Below, piece after piece: positions 44,845 to 55,948 of a stretch of DNA of 64,000 nt; position 1 is the stretch's first letter, and each line of letters begins with the position of its first letter. Both the position numbers and the translations under genes were made by a program. Where the stretch lies: contig CAMRHE010000205.1 of NCBI GenBank assembly GCA_947044405.1, positions 1 through 64,000 of the forward strand, in the 5' to 3' direction. The DNA is from Leptodactylus fallax (taxonomy: Eukaryota > Chordata > Amphibia > Anura > Leptodactylidae). The notes under the pieces are model-generated. The model was given only the letters and a program-made list of their open reading frames with translations, did no database searches and was not told the origin of the DNA.

Positions 44845-45273
44845 AGAGGACCTTTCATGTCCTCATGCACATGCGATTTTATATATCACTAGAAAGCCGA
44901 CAGTGCGCTGAATTCAGCCCCAGGGCTGGAGATATCAGTGCCGTCAGAAGGGTGTTCCTGACAGTCTAGCTGGGCTGTGGGGAATGCCCCCCCCCTCCGA
45001 CTGTACTCGTCCATAGCCCTGTACTGTCAGAGGGGGTGTTCCTTACCACCCAACGATGAGTACTGTCGGGGGGGAACGTTCCTCACAGTCCAGCTAGATT
45101 GTCAGGAACGCCCTTCTGACAGTGGGCAGAGATCGGTGCCGAAACTAATGGCACCGATATCTCCAGCCCCGGGACACATAATGGAAAAGCCAACAGTGCG
45201 CTGAATTCAGTGCACTGTCGACTTTCTATCGGTATATAAAACCGAATGTTAATGAGGACGTGAAAGGTCCTCT
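44845..45273. mobile_element. TTAA-targeting foldback element, second copy
   Basis: Flanked by TTAA at 44841-44844 and 45274-45277. It begins AGAGGACCTTTCATG and ends GTGAAAGGTCCTCT. Its 429 bp is largely self-complementary, with GACAGTGCGCTGAATTCA repeated in both arms and internal CTGTCAGAA-type inversions. The ends match the element at 8293-8926, but the centres differ. Confidence 0.85.
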
Positions 45274-45277
45274 TTAA

Positions 45278-45649
45278 TCTGTCTGTTACTCAAGTAAGAT
45301 TCCTATATAATCAGGCTGTTATAGGACCAGATCATTATCCCTATTTTTCATTATTAACATTACTAGTCAACCTATAGCTCAGCATACTCAGTAGAGGATT
45401 GCAACCCCAGAAATCCAAGCCCCTCATAGATGGTCAGATTACATTCTTCAGAAATGTAATTATTTATTGCCTATCCTAACCTCAAATGAACAACAGTAAT
45501 ATTTGGCTTCCATTACTCACAGCTATTAACAACTATATAATCAAATGCCATCCAACTTAAAGTGTACCCACTAGCATTATAGCCACATACAGTATTAAAA
45601 GTGGTCAATAAATTATGATCTTTATAATATATATATATCACTGAGGCAT
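45278..45649. other. Unassigned sequence with a short TA run
   Basis: AT-rich. A TATATATATA run lies near 45627. No gene. Confidence 0.45.
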
Positions 45650-46080
45650 TATGTCTTCAACCAAGGCAAAATGATTCCCAAATTGATCTCACTTCTCCAA
45701 AATAGTTCAAAAGGAAAACCTTAATTCAGTCCTAGGGGGCTCAAAGATCTCAACCTAAAAATCCATTTCAATCCTCTTCCTTGGGCTCAGTTTCGGTTGT
45801 GATAAAATTTTGGACACAACAGATCAGCAGCATGTATTGCTTTCATATGGTGTAATGAAGAAGTAACCTTTACTTCTTTATCACATGGAACTAATATGAT
45901 GTGATACTCTCTATCTCAACTCTTGTTTTGTATTAAGGACATACCATTTTGGGTATATACTACTTGCAATGTACATTACACCTTTACTTTTGCAAGTAAT
46001 GTAAACTGCTGAATATCATAAACACAATTATACTCTGGATTTGCAAATTGTTTGATGGTTGGCAAAAATTTAATATGGAT
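45650..46080 (-). pseudogene. Remnant of a GIY-YIG endonuclease (Penelope-like)
   Basis: Minus-strand translation in shifting frames gives a C-terminal pattern (GLKWIF-LRSLSPLGLN) that fits the ExxWIxxLxTLxPxGLN end of GIY-YIG domains attached to Penelope-type RTs. Upstream lie a VYDIQQF segment and VYTQNG, which could be the GIY-YIG start. There are many stops and no open frame. It is a second, older Penelope-type locus, distinct from 40290-41960. Confidence 0.4.
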
Positions 46081-46084
46081 TTTA

Positions 46085-46918
46085 AGAATTTTGAAACTGA
46101 TTGAATCTGTAATCTAAAATAAGCACAGAGGAATCAATCATATCAGAGAATAAATTATAAAAAAAAAATAGAGTATTATAATAGTGCTCCAGTATATATA
46201 ACAAATACAATATGTACTGGAATATAACAATTTCAGTTTGCTAGTTGTTCTCAATATAGCTCTTACTCTCCTCAGTTCACTGCTCCAGGGATGACAAGGA
46301 CCATCTATAAACAATTCAGTTATGTTTACAATGGCAAATATATGTATTTTAGCGCCATTACAAAACCATGACAAAAATCTAGGTACAGGGTGGGGGGGGG
46401 ATATATCGTGGCTAGCCAGCAAGTGGAGAAGATGGAGAAGAAACGGGTTCAGCAGACAGGAGGGGCTGGGGGAGGAATGGTGATGATGGTAAAATGGTGC
46501 AGAAGGGCTCTGTGTGTCTGATCTCTCAATCCTCCCATGGGTGTTAAAAAATAATACCCCTGATGGTGAACTTGGGGGAGAGTCTTGGGGTAGTACAGAT
46601 AATGATAAGTAATGATGGTAGCACTAAATCTGTGTGAGCTTTCTTCATTAGACTCCAGCGGAACTCAGATTGGGCCACTAGAATTTGTTGCACTGGAGAG
46701 TAATTTGGTTTTACTGACACCCTGTCGTGTTGCTGGATCGGATGCGCCATTTTGAGAGTATATTCATAGGGGATCCACAGCCCCATACTTTATACAGACT
46801 CCTTCACTGCTGAGCGCTCAGCCATCTCCAGTTCACAGGTACCTCAGTCACCAAGAGTATCCTACCACCGGGACTTTTCTGCTGCTCCTTATACTTCTTC
46901 CTAACATACCAGCCACAT
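46085..46918. other. Unassigned sequence left of the retrovirus
   Basis: No recognisable gene. It ends with CACAT (46914-46918), the left target duplication of the endogenous retrovirus. Confidence 0.5.
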
Positions 46919-47368
46919 TGTAAGGGTTAAAGCATAATTTGTATTATATTTTATAACGCAGTATACAGAAGACACAGGGTGAAATGTTCTCCATGCAGGC
47001 TAAATAGTTTAGAGATAGAATATAATCTCAGGGTCTGAATATCAACAGTTCTGCTGATATTCAGACATGTACCATTCTCAGGAATGATAAGAAGGACATT
47101 CAGATAAGGTGAAAAGGAAAACATCTGGGGTGATGGGTAACTGAACAAATTTGTCTGATAACGGAACTGGAAAGACCATATATGTACATTGATCACATGA
47201 CTGTTATGTAACTGAGCTTACCTTTAAAACTGTATTGAACTACGCAATAAAGAAGAAACGGTTCATACACGATACCTGTGTACGTCTTGTTTCCCGAGCG
47301 CTCGAAACTGGTTATTTATTTAATTAGGATTACGGTGACATCCATCCCAGGGGGACTTGCCCCCGACA
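46919..47368 (+). repeat. Retroviral 5' LTR (450 bp)
   Basis: Starts TGTAAGGGTTAAAGC and ends CCCCCGACA. AATAAA near 47245 is the likely polyadenylation signal. Confidence 0.95.
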
Positions 47369-47373
47369 GAAAT

Positions 47374-47396
47374 TGACGCCCAACGACGTGGGGCCT
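47374..47396 (+). other. Retroviral primer-binding site, tRNA-Lys-like
   Basis: Begins TGACGCCCAACG and continues with GTGGGGC after two extra bases. From memory this is close to the lysine tRNA (Lys1,2) primer site TGGCGCCCAACG, with one mismatch and a two-base insertion. It lies five bases after the LTR. Confidence 0.55.
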
Positions 47397-48173
47397 CGAG
47401 ATCGTCTGATGTGCAGCCGATAGAGTGCCGACCCACTCACCGATCGACTTGAGGACGGGACCAGAGGACCTCAGATAGATAAAAACAGTACTGTGAAGAT
47501 AAGCCTTTGATCTTGCCAATTAGTATATCTGAGGTTCCTGTGTGTCTATTCTCTGTATCGATGAGTGAGGTAAGCTGCTGCATGCTTATATGACATCTCG
47601 ATGCCAATTGTATAGTACGGAAGAACCTAAAAGGGATATGTCACCTGTAAATGATATGGAAATTGTTTTCTTTGCTTTTTGTCTTACCTGTTTACCTGTC
47701 TACTGAGAAGGCATGTTACCTGTGTTATAAGATATATAAGGCTGCAAAGAATGGGGAAAAATTCTCTATTTTTAACTCCTAGAGTTTAGAGTTGCGGACA
47801 AGGTTCCGAACTGAGAAGCACAGAGTGATTGAAAAGTCCTTGTTTTGGAAAACTAGCCTCCAGCCGTGTCTGGACGGTCAAGGTCGAATGGGACCTGAGT
47901 AGTAGCACGAAGGACTTAGTAGAATCCGCGCGAAGAAGTGCGTGTAGTGATTTGGGAGTGTTTTGGTAAGGGGACACAGGCAGAAAGTTGAGCCTGTGGA
48001 AGCCAATTGAGGCATTGCCCTGAGCACTACTCCTGAACTTACACAAGTAGTTCATAGAAGACAGAAGAGTCTGTCTGGGAGTTCTCACTAAGTAGTCATA
48101 AGTGACCCTCTATTGTCTCAAAGGTTGCCCTAGAGGAGTGAGAGACTCATCGGCTGATTAGCTACCAGCCAAG

Positions 48174-48404
48174 ATGGGGATGGGACCCTCTAAGATATGG
48201 TACACCCCATGTGAACTAATAGAAATAGGGGAAGGGAAAGAAGTAGCCGCACAGGTAAAAACAATCCTAAAAAGAGCAGCAATACACAAAACTGGGTTGG
48301 TAGACAGTAGATTCTGGGATCAGTGGAGATTAGATCATGCGGGATTGATTCAGGACAGTAAATTGCAAAGAGGCATATATGGAAGAAAGGAAGCAATAGA
48401 ATAG
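48174..48404 (+). pseudogene. Retroviral gag stub (matrix N-terminus)
   Basis: An ATG in good context (AAGATGG) opens 76 codons beginning MGMGPSKIW. The Gly at position 2 would allow myristoylation and membrane targeting of a matrix protein. The frame ends at TAG 48402-48404 with no capsid or nucleocapsid after it. From 48405 to 49369 there is only non-coding sequence with a TA microsatellite, so most of gag and the start of pro are deleted or replaced. Confidence 0.55.
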
Positions 48405-48624
48405 GATAAGGGGATGATAGTTCAGGAAATAATGAATCACCCCCACCTCACTCCGAGAATCAGGCTTGAAGGGAGACATCCCCCTTCTCAGTATTATTAA
48501 TATAACCCATCTTATCTCCCAGTTCTGTATGAAATATTACCTACTTTAACAAAACACTCAGAGAATCTGATATAGTGCAAAGAGAAAAACTGTCCACCAT
48601 CGGTATGATGTTTATTGGATTATG

Positions 48625-48674
<50 letters not shown>

Positions 48675-49369
48675 AACCTGTATTTGTAATATTCATTCTG
48701 TTTATATCAATGCCAGGATTCAACTTTTATGCTTTTTGTAAAATTAAATCCGCTTTCAGGAAATGTCCCCTAAAAAGAAGAAACTAGGATATTGTGATGT
48801 TCCACAGGGGTTCAACTTTTGGTTGGAATCCAGTGAAGAAAATTCTAAAGTCTGTGGGGTTTGGGAAATATTTGAAAATTGTACAAAAATAGTAATATGT
48901 AATTTTGGTGTCAGTATTAACTGCTATCTGCTTGAATTGTATTCCTGTATTCTGTTGTAGCACTCTGCAGATGTTCTGCAGGGAATAACCAAAACATTAA
49001 TTGACTGCCAAGTAGTTCCAAGGACGTTGTATCTGATATGATGCGCACGCAGAAAATCACAAGCTGAACATGATGCTGTGTTACCCAGTAATGTTACATG
49101 TCAATTATTACAAAGTGAAACTTGGCTTTGGGCCTCCGGGGTCCGCAGCCTGGGTATGATGACTATTTATGCCCAAAGGGAAAATATTTTGATAAAAGTG
49201 TTAGCCTAAGGTTAAATGGAAAGTAAGGTACAATGACAATATATATGTGTAAAATATTCAAGAACATACTCAAACATATGAAATTATGTCTTGTACTATG
49301 TTATGTGAATTTATTGTCTTGCCTGTTATCACCTGAAGTAAGGTATCTGTTAGAGAGAAAGGTGAATCA
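48405..49369 (+). other. Non-coding part of the provirus with TA microsatellite
   Basis: About 23 TA units lie at 48626-48671. The frame at 48763-48960 (start MSPKKKKLGYC) has no family motif. Remains of gag may be here but cannot be recognised. Confidence 0.5.
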
Positions 49370-50136
49370 GTGGAAGTTTATGGAAGACTTCTCACTAAAA
49401 CGGTGGATGCTTTAGATCAAACTGATCCTGTAGAAACCCCATTTCAGGGTAGCAGGATACTCACTAGGTATTTAGTCTCAGACACATCAGATAACATTCT
49501 TGGTACAGATGTGATGGGAGTATTAGGTTGTAACATCATGTTGCATCCATCAGGAGAAGCATATGTAAAAGTCACACATACTAACCATGAGATTTTATGC
49601 TTGTTATCTGCCGAGTTAAGTACACCAAATTGTATTTTTGTCCTCACTGAAGAAGAAAATGTACTGTTATCCCAAGTGCCAACAGCATTATGGGCAACTG
49701 GGAAAACAGACTTAGGTAAATTGGATGTACCCCCTGTTATGGTAACCCTGAAACCTGGTGCTCAGCCACCCAGGATTAAACAATATCCTCTGACCCATGC
49801 CCAAGAGGATGCCATAGCAGTAACCATAGTGGAATTAGTGAAACCAGAGGCATTGAAGGAATGCACTTCTGTAGCAAACACTCCTCTTTTCCCAGTGAAG
49901 AAAAAGGGCAAAAAGGGAGAACCAGACACATACCGTATGGTTCATGATCTTAGGGAATTGAATAAAGTAACACTACTTGAAACCCCAGTGGTACCTAACC
50001 CACACACCTTGCTGTTAGCTGTCCCCACAGGTACCACCTGGTACAGTTGTATAGATCTTTCCAATGCATATTTTTCTGTGCCTTTACACCCCGATTGCCA
50101 GTATTTGTTTGCATTTACATTCAGGGGTAAACAGTA
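49370..50136 (+). pseudogene. Retroviral pol part 1: end of protease and RT fingers
   Basis: Contains ILGTDVMGVLGCNI, like the C-terminal part of a retroviral protease. Next comes the RT N-terminal region: KPGAQPPRIKQYPL, PVKKKGKKGEPDTYRMVHDLRELNK cut here to its key words, and WYSCIDLSNAYFSVPLH, which holds the first catalytic Asp. The protease DTG is not found. The frame runs to the transposon at 50137 and continues after it in the same phase at 51705. Confidence 0.85.
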
Positions 50137-51702
50137 CAGTCATGGCCAAAAGTTTTGAGAATGATACAAATATTAATTTTTACAAAGTCTACTGCTTCAG
50201 TTTTTCTAATGGCAATTTGCATATACTCCAGAATGTTATAAAGAGTGATCAGCTTAACAGCAATTACTTGCAAAGTCAATATTTGCCTAGAAAATGAACT
50301 TTATCCCCCAAAACACATTTCAACATCATTGCAGCCCTGCCTTAAAAGGACCACCTAACATCGTTTCAGTGATTACTCCATTAACACAGGTGTGGGTGTT
50401 GATGAGGACAGGGCTGGAGATCAATCTGTCATGATTAAGTAAGAATGACACCACTGGACACTTTAAAAGGAGGCTGGTGCTTGCCATCATTGTTTCTCTT
50501 CTGTTAACCATGGTTATCTCTAAAGAAACACGTGCAGTCATCATTGCACTGCACAAAAATGGCCTAACTGGGAAGAGTATTGCAGCTAGAAAGATTGCAC
50601 CTCAGTCAACAATCTATCGCATCATCAAGAACTTCAAGGAGAGAGGTTCCATTGGTGCCAAAAAGGCTCCAGGGCGCCCAAGAAAGACCAGCAAGCGGCA
50701 GGACCGTCTCTTAAAAGTGTTTCAGCTGCGGGATCGGGCTACCAGCAGTGCAGAGCTTGCTGAGGAATGGCAGCAGGCAGGTGTGAGTGCATCTGCACGC
50801 ACTGTGAGGCGGAGACTCTTGGAGCAAGGCCTGGTCTCAAGGAGGGCAGCAAAGAAGCCACTTCTCTCCAGAAAAAACATCAGGGACAGACTGATATTCT
50901 GCAAAAGGTACAGGGAGTGGACTGCTGAGGACTGGGGTAAAGTCATTTCTCTGATGAATCCCCTTTTCGATTGTTTGGAACATCTGGAAAACAGCTTATT
51001 CGGAGAAGAAGAGGTGAGCGCTACCACCAGTCTTGTCTCATGCCAACTGTAAAGCATCCTGAAACCATTCATGTGTGGGGTTGCTTCTCAGTCAAGGGAA
51101 TCGGCTCTCTCACAGTCTTGCCTAAAAACACAGCCATGAATAAAGAATGGTACCAGAATGTCCTCCAAGAGCAACTTCTCCTAACCGTCCAAGAGCAGTT
51201 TGGCGCTCAACAATGCCTTTTCCAGCTTGATGGAGCACCTTGCCATAAAGTAAAGGTGATAACTAAATGGCTCAGGGAACAAAACATAGAGATTTTGGGT
51301 CCATGGCCTGGAAACTCCCCAGATCTTAATCCCATTGAGAACTTGTGGTCAATCATCAAGAGACGGGTGGACAAACAAAAACCAACAAATTCAGACAAAA
51401 TTAAAGCATTGATTCTGCAAGAATGGACTGCTATCAGTCAGGATTTGGTCCAGAAGTTGATTGAGAGCATGCCAGGGAGAATTGCAGAGGTCCTGAAGAA
51501 GAAGGGTCAACACTGCAAATATTGACTTGCTGCATTAACTCATTCTAACTGTCAATATAAGCTTCTGTTACTCATAATATGAATGCAATTATATTTCTGT
51601 ATGTGATAAAAACATCTGACAAACACACATAAAAACCAGAGGGCAGCAGATCATGTGAAAATATAATATTTGTGTCATTCTCAAAACTTTTGGCCATGAC
51701 TG
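50137..51702 (+). mobile_element. Tc1/mariner element, DD35E (Traveler-like), inside the retroviral RT
   Basis: Inverted ends of about 50 bp (CAGTCATGGCCAAAAG and CTTTTGGCCATGACTG), flanked by TA at 50135-50136 and 51703-51704. It lies within the RT coding sequence. Removing it and one TA rejoins the RT frame. It must therefore be younger than the provirus. Confidence 0.95.
50510..51525 (+). pseudogene. Traveler-like transposase (DD35E) with one frameshift
   Basis: Starts at ATG 50510 (MVISKETRAVII, context ACCATGG). The N-terminal helix-turn-helix and an APGRPRKT linker are intact. The core has SDES (first Asp, just after the frameshift), FQLDGAPCHK and PDLNPIENLW, with 35 residues between the second Asp and the Glu. 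One T is missing from the ATTTTCTCT-like run near 50945, so the first frame ends at 51052. The second runs from about 50946 to TGA 51523-51525. Otherwise the gene is intact, in keeping with a recent insertion. A 35-residue spacing fits the Traveler family known from vertebrates. Confidence 0.92.
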
Positions 51703-51704
51703 TA

Positions 51705-52326
51705 CACTTGGACAGTACTACCACAAGGGGCGCAAAACAGTCCTAACCAATTCACAAGGTGTCTTACACTTATTATGAGTACTTGGCATTTTCCACATGA
51801 TGATGTTGTTCTGTTACAATATGTTGACGATCTTCTTCTTTGTGCTCCAGACAAACCAACCTGTGAAGCGGCGACCATCAGCCTGTTGTGTTTCCTCTAC
51901 CAGAACGGCTGCAAGGCCAACAAGGACAAGTTGCAATTTTGCAAACAAAAAGTGGTGTTCCTGGGACACTGTCTCGGCCAGGGTACCAAGCACCTGTCAG
52001 ATGAGAGGACCAAGGTGGTGAGAGACATGCAGGTGCCGACCTCTCATGCTCAGCTACGTACCTTCTTGGGATTGGTATCCTACTGTAGGCCATGGATCAG
52101 ATCTGCATCTCTGACCATGCAACCTCTGTACGATAGCCTCTCCTCAAAACCATTCAGCCTCACATCTGAGGCCATGGATGCGTTTTACCAGCTGAAGTTG
52201 CAGATAGTCAGTGCTCCGGCCCTAGGCCTACCTGACTATCAGAAACCTTTTCAGGTCTACGTGACTGAGATGATAGGGCATGCAACTGCAGTTCTCACAC
52301 AACAACACATTACAGCTCAAGGTTAG
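51705..52326 (+). pseudogene. Retroviral pol part 2: RT palm and thumb
   Basis: Continues RT after the transposon with LPQGAQNSPNQFTR, then the YVDDLL catalytic box at 51820-51831. LGHCLGQGTK and RTFLGLVSYCRPWI follow, typical of gamma-type RT thumb and connection. It ends at TAG 52324-52326 where roughly 20 residues of the connection domain appear deleted. Confidence 0.88.
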
Positions 52327-52640
52327 ATGCTGTAGCCAGGGGGACCCCCTCCTGTGTGCGTGTTGTCCTCTCAGTACAAGCGTTGCTTGAGAAAAGCTCA
52401 GACATTGTCCTAGATCATATACTGGTTGTGTATACACCTCATGACATCCATGCTATCCTCACACAGGTAGACAGACGTCACCTTTCTTTGGCACGGCAGT
52501 GCAAAATGGAATTTGCTCTGCAGTCCTCCTCAAACATCTCTTTTCAACGCTGTTTAACTTTGAATCCTGCAACTCTTCTTCCTGTAGGAGTTCATGATTC
52601 AAAAGGGGGAGTGGAGGATGAGTTTATTTTTAAACTCTCT
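52327..52640 (+). pseudogene. Retroviral pol part 3: RT-RNase H connection
   Basis: Shifted frame with RVVLSVQALLEKSSDIVLDH and VVYTPHDIHAILTQ, matching the connection region before RNase H. It loses phase again near 52620. Confidence 0.7.
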
Positions 52641-53559
52641 CTCTGAAGAAGAACTGTTTGACAGCCAGCATGAACATGATTGTGTGGCTCTTATGTCACA
52701 GGAAACAGTGGGATTTGACCATGTCACAAATGTGCCATTACAAAATCCTGATTATGAGATGTTTGAGGACGGCTCAAGGTATCTGACAGATGAAGGCAAA
52801 TTTGTTACAGGGTATGCTGTAGTCACTGAACATGACATCATAGTCCAGGAAGCTCTTCCACCACACATGTCAGCCCAAGAAGCTGAGCTCAAAGCCCTTA
52901 TGGAGGCTTGTAAGATAGCCAAAGGTAGAACAGCTAACATATACACTGACTCCAGGTATGCTTTTGGCATTGCACATGATTATGGTCCAATATGGAGGGC
53001 AAGGAACTTCCTAACGGCCCAGGGCAAGCCAATTAAGAATGGAGATGTGGTAAGTCGACTGATGGAGGCCATACTGCTCCCAAAGCAGCTGGCAATTGTG
53101 AAAGTTAGAGCTCACGCAAAAGGAAGGGACCCTGAAAGCCGTGGAAATGAGAGAGCTGACATAGCAGCCAAGGCTGCAGCACTACTGGCCAGAAGGGGTC
53201 CCAACCAGGTGAGCAAAATGGACATTGACCTAGCAGACCCAAAAGGGCTGTACTCAAAGGCCACCAGTGTGGAAACTGAAAGATGGAAGAAAGCAGGTGC
53301 TACAGAAGGTGATGGTATGTGGAAAATGGGGGATCAATTATGTCTGCCCGCAGCAGTCTACCCCCAGATGCCTGGTTTGGCCCACGGTAAGGTGCATGCC
53401 TCTCGAAATGCCATGGAGTCATTAGTGGGTAAATTATGGTTTGCCCCAGGTTTTGGAAGAGCTGCTAGTAAGCACGTAAAAGCATGTCACATATGTGCTC
53501 TACACAACCCAGGTCAGATAGTTAAAACACCCACCAAGTGTACACCAAAATCCCTGTAA
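52641..53559 (+). pseudogene. Retroviral pol part 4: RNase H and integrase zinc-binding domain
   Basis: RNase H landmarks FEDGSRYL, SAQEAELKAL, IYTDSRYAFG and RGNERADIAAK carry the acidic active-site residues. The integrase HHCC region follows (HGKVHASRNAMESLV and CHICALHNPGQ). TAA at 53557-53559 is a single nonsense change; the same frame continues directly into the integrase core. Confidence 0.87.
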
Positions 53560-54366
53560 CCATTTCAGAGGATACAGATAGATTACATACAGTTGCCTAA
53601 GTCTGGAACATACGAGTATGTATTGGTCTGTGTGGATCTGTTTTCAGGATGGCCTGAGGCCTACCCTGTGAGCAAAGCAACCGCACAAGCAACTGCCAAG
53701 AAATTGATGTCTGAACTTGTGTGTAGGTTTGGAGTGCCCGAGGTGATAGAGTCTGACAGAGGTACACATTTCACAGGTGAGATAATGAAAGAAATAATGT
53801 CTGCACTAGGGATTGAGCAAGCTTTTCACACACCCTACCATCCTCAGAGTTCAGGCAAAGTGGAAAGGTTGAGTGGTACACTTAAGTTGAAGATTCAGAA
53901 AGCCATGGCAGAGACAGGAAAGCTTTGGCCTGAATGCCTGTCTCTAGCCTTATATTCAGTAAGAACTACTCCTAACAGGAGGACAGGGTTGTCACCATTT
54001 GAAATATTGTTTGGAAGTGCACCTAAAACAGGATTGTACTTCCCTCAGACATTACAGCTTAATTATGACAGTGTTGCCAGCTATGTACAAGACTTGTGTA
54101 ACAAACTGAAAGAAACACATAAACAAGTGTTCTCTTCTATTCCAGACCCTTCTGAATTTTTTCAGGAACGTATAGCTTGCAGCCTGGTGAAAAGACACTC
54201 CAGGAAATCTCTTGAACCCAGATATGATGGTCCCTTCCAGATATTGCTGACAACTGCCACCTCAGTAAAGTTGGAGGGAAAATCTACCTGGATACACGCT
54301 TCACATTGCAAGAAAGTTGAAGCGCTGAGAAGGAAATGGAATACAGTTAACCAATATGTAAGATAG
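53560..54366 (+). pseudogene. Retroviral pol part 5: integrase catalytic core and C-terminus
   Basis: Core motifs CVDLFSGWPEA (first Asp), ESDRGTHFTG (second Asp) and HPQSSGKVERLSGTLK (Glu) are intact. The C-terminal part ends PRYDGPFQIL-type and WIHASHCKKV, as in gamma/epsilon-type integrases. It stops at TAG 54364-54366. No env start or surface/transmembrane sequence follows before the LTR. Confidence 0.9.
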
Positions 54367-54474
54367 GATGTTATTTTTAACCTCTTCAATGGAGAATCCA
54401 TCGCAGATGGCACACAAACAGTGTGAAGGTATTCATTGAACTTGATTAAAAATAAATTCCTAAAATGGGGGAAT

Positions 54475-54924
54475 TGTAAGGGTTAAAGCATAATTTGTAT
54501 TATATTTTATAACGCAGTATACAGAAGACACAGGGTGAAATGTTCTCCATGCAGGCTAAATAGTTTAGAGATAGAATATAATCTCAGGGTCTGAATATCA
54601 ACAGTTCTGCTGATATTCAGACATGTACCATTCTCAGGAATGATAAGAAGGACATTCAGATAAGGTGAAAAGGAAAACATCTGGGGTGATGGGTAACTGA
54701 ACAAATTTGTCTGATAACGGAACTGGAAAGACCATATATGTACATTGATCACATGACTGTTATATAACTGAGCTTACCTTTAAAACTGTATTGAACTACG
54801 CAATAAAGAAGAAACGGTTCATACACGATACCTGTGTACGTCTTGTTTCCCGAGTGCTCGAAACTGGTTATTTATTTAATTAGGATTACGGTGACATCCA
54901 TCCCAGGGGGACTTGCCCCCGACA
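54475..54924 (+). repeat. Retroviral 3' LTR (450 bp)
   Basis: Same length as the 5' LTR and differing at two sites (GTTATATAAC versus GTTATGTAAC, CGAGTGCTCG versus CGAGCGCTCG). It is preceded by a TAAAATGGGGG purine-rich tract. Confidence 0.95.
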
Positions 54925-54929
54925 CACAT

Positions 54930-55600
54930 ATTTCACACAGCTCATTTACTGAAATAATAATGGCTGCCATGACTATTCATGTACAGCTACCCCACTCCTA
55001 ACTTGCCAATACTGCTTTAGATTGTGTCTGCCACACTTTGCATTAACTCAGTCATCACATTGGTGCTATGGAAGCATACATTGGAGTTAGTGAACTTTTT
55101 TGTGTCCAGCATATAGGGCAGTAAGGCACTGCAGCAAGAAGGGCTACAGAGACACATACAACAGATCTGTAGACCCTGAATAAGAGAATTCATATTTAAT
55201 ATTATAGAGCAGCTATCAACTATAACAGTTGTACACTACTATTCCTCTGAAGCTAGGGCTACCAAGACACATCTATCAGGATGGTAGTCCCTGTGTATGA
55301 GCCCCCTTATCTGTTCACTGTGCCCTACAGGCTCCTAAAACTCACCAAATTGCTGTATTCACTAAGGCTACCAGTATGCAGCAAGCAAGTTGATAAACCC
55401 AGAGAGAGGGTGCTTTCAGAGACTCATCTCATTATCTCTCTCAACCGGTGTCCATACTTCATGATCCTCACTCCTTGCAATATGTACCTTCAGACTATTT
55501 GAGACTTCTCAGCCATCTCCCGTATTTCACTCACCAACTAGTATGCATGGCACACTAGCTGACAATCTTTGCTGCACTAACCAGAGCCCTATAAGCAAAG
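54930..55600. other. Unassigned sequence right of the retrovirus
   Basis: No motif or repeat boundary recognised. It may be the 5' non-coding part of the L1 element that follows. Confidence 0.4.
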
Positions 55601-55948
55601 TTTGACAGATACGATGATCAAAATAGTAGGAGAGAATGGCAGAGGTAGGCTGAGTTCTTAAAAACTGTCTTGAACACAGAGTGGTCTTGATCATTTTGTA
55701 AAAAAGACAAGGACCATCACCTAATAAGCAACCAACAAGAATCAGTATCAAAAATGAACTTTGGGATCTTCCTATAATAGACATGGAACAGGTTAGTGAC
55801 ACCATAAACTACCCCTCAGGAGAGAATCTCTTACTCTTTTAGAACTTTCTTAAGAAAGCTGTCCAACAAGCTTTAAACCCTGTTATGAAAGAGATAGCAG
55901 AAATTAAAAACAAGATGCGCCATATAAGAAAGAGTCGATGATCTAGAG

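Larger units (their letters stand above)
46919..54924 (+). mobile_element. Young endogenous retrovirus, class I-like, without env
   Basis: Two 450-bp LTRs with 5-bp target duplication CACAT (46914-46918 and 54925-54929). Inside are a lysine-tRNA-like primer site, a short gag stub, a pol gene with gamma/epsilon-retrovirus-like RT, RNase H and integrase, and a polypurine tract. Pol ends 108 bp before the 3' LTR, so no env remains. Most of gag and the catalytic part of protease are missing. The LTRs differ at only two positions, so the provirus is recent. A Traveler-like transposon interrupts RT. Without it the provirus is about 6.4 kb. Confidence 0.93.

Noticed and set aside
48763..48960. Small ORF MSPKKKKLGYC inside the provirus as an accessory gene
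   Set aside because: No match to any retroviral accessory or structural protein I know and no splice evidence. Chance is more likely.
54375..54474. Possible start of an env gene after integrase
   Set aside because: Only about 100 bp separates pol from the 3' LTR, with no signal peptide or open frame.
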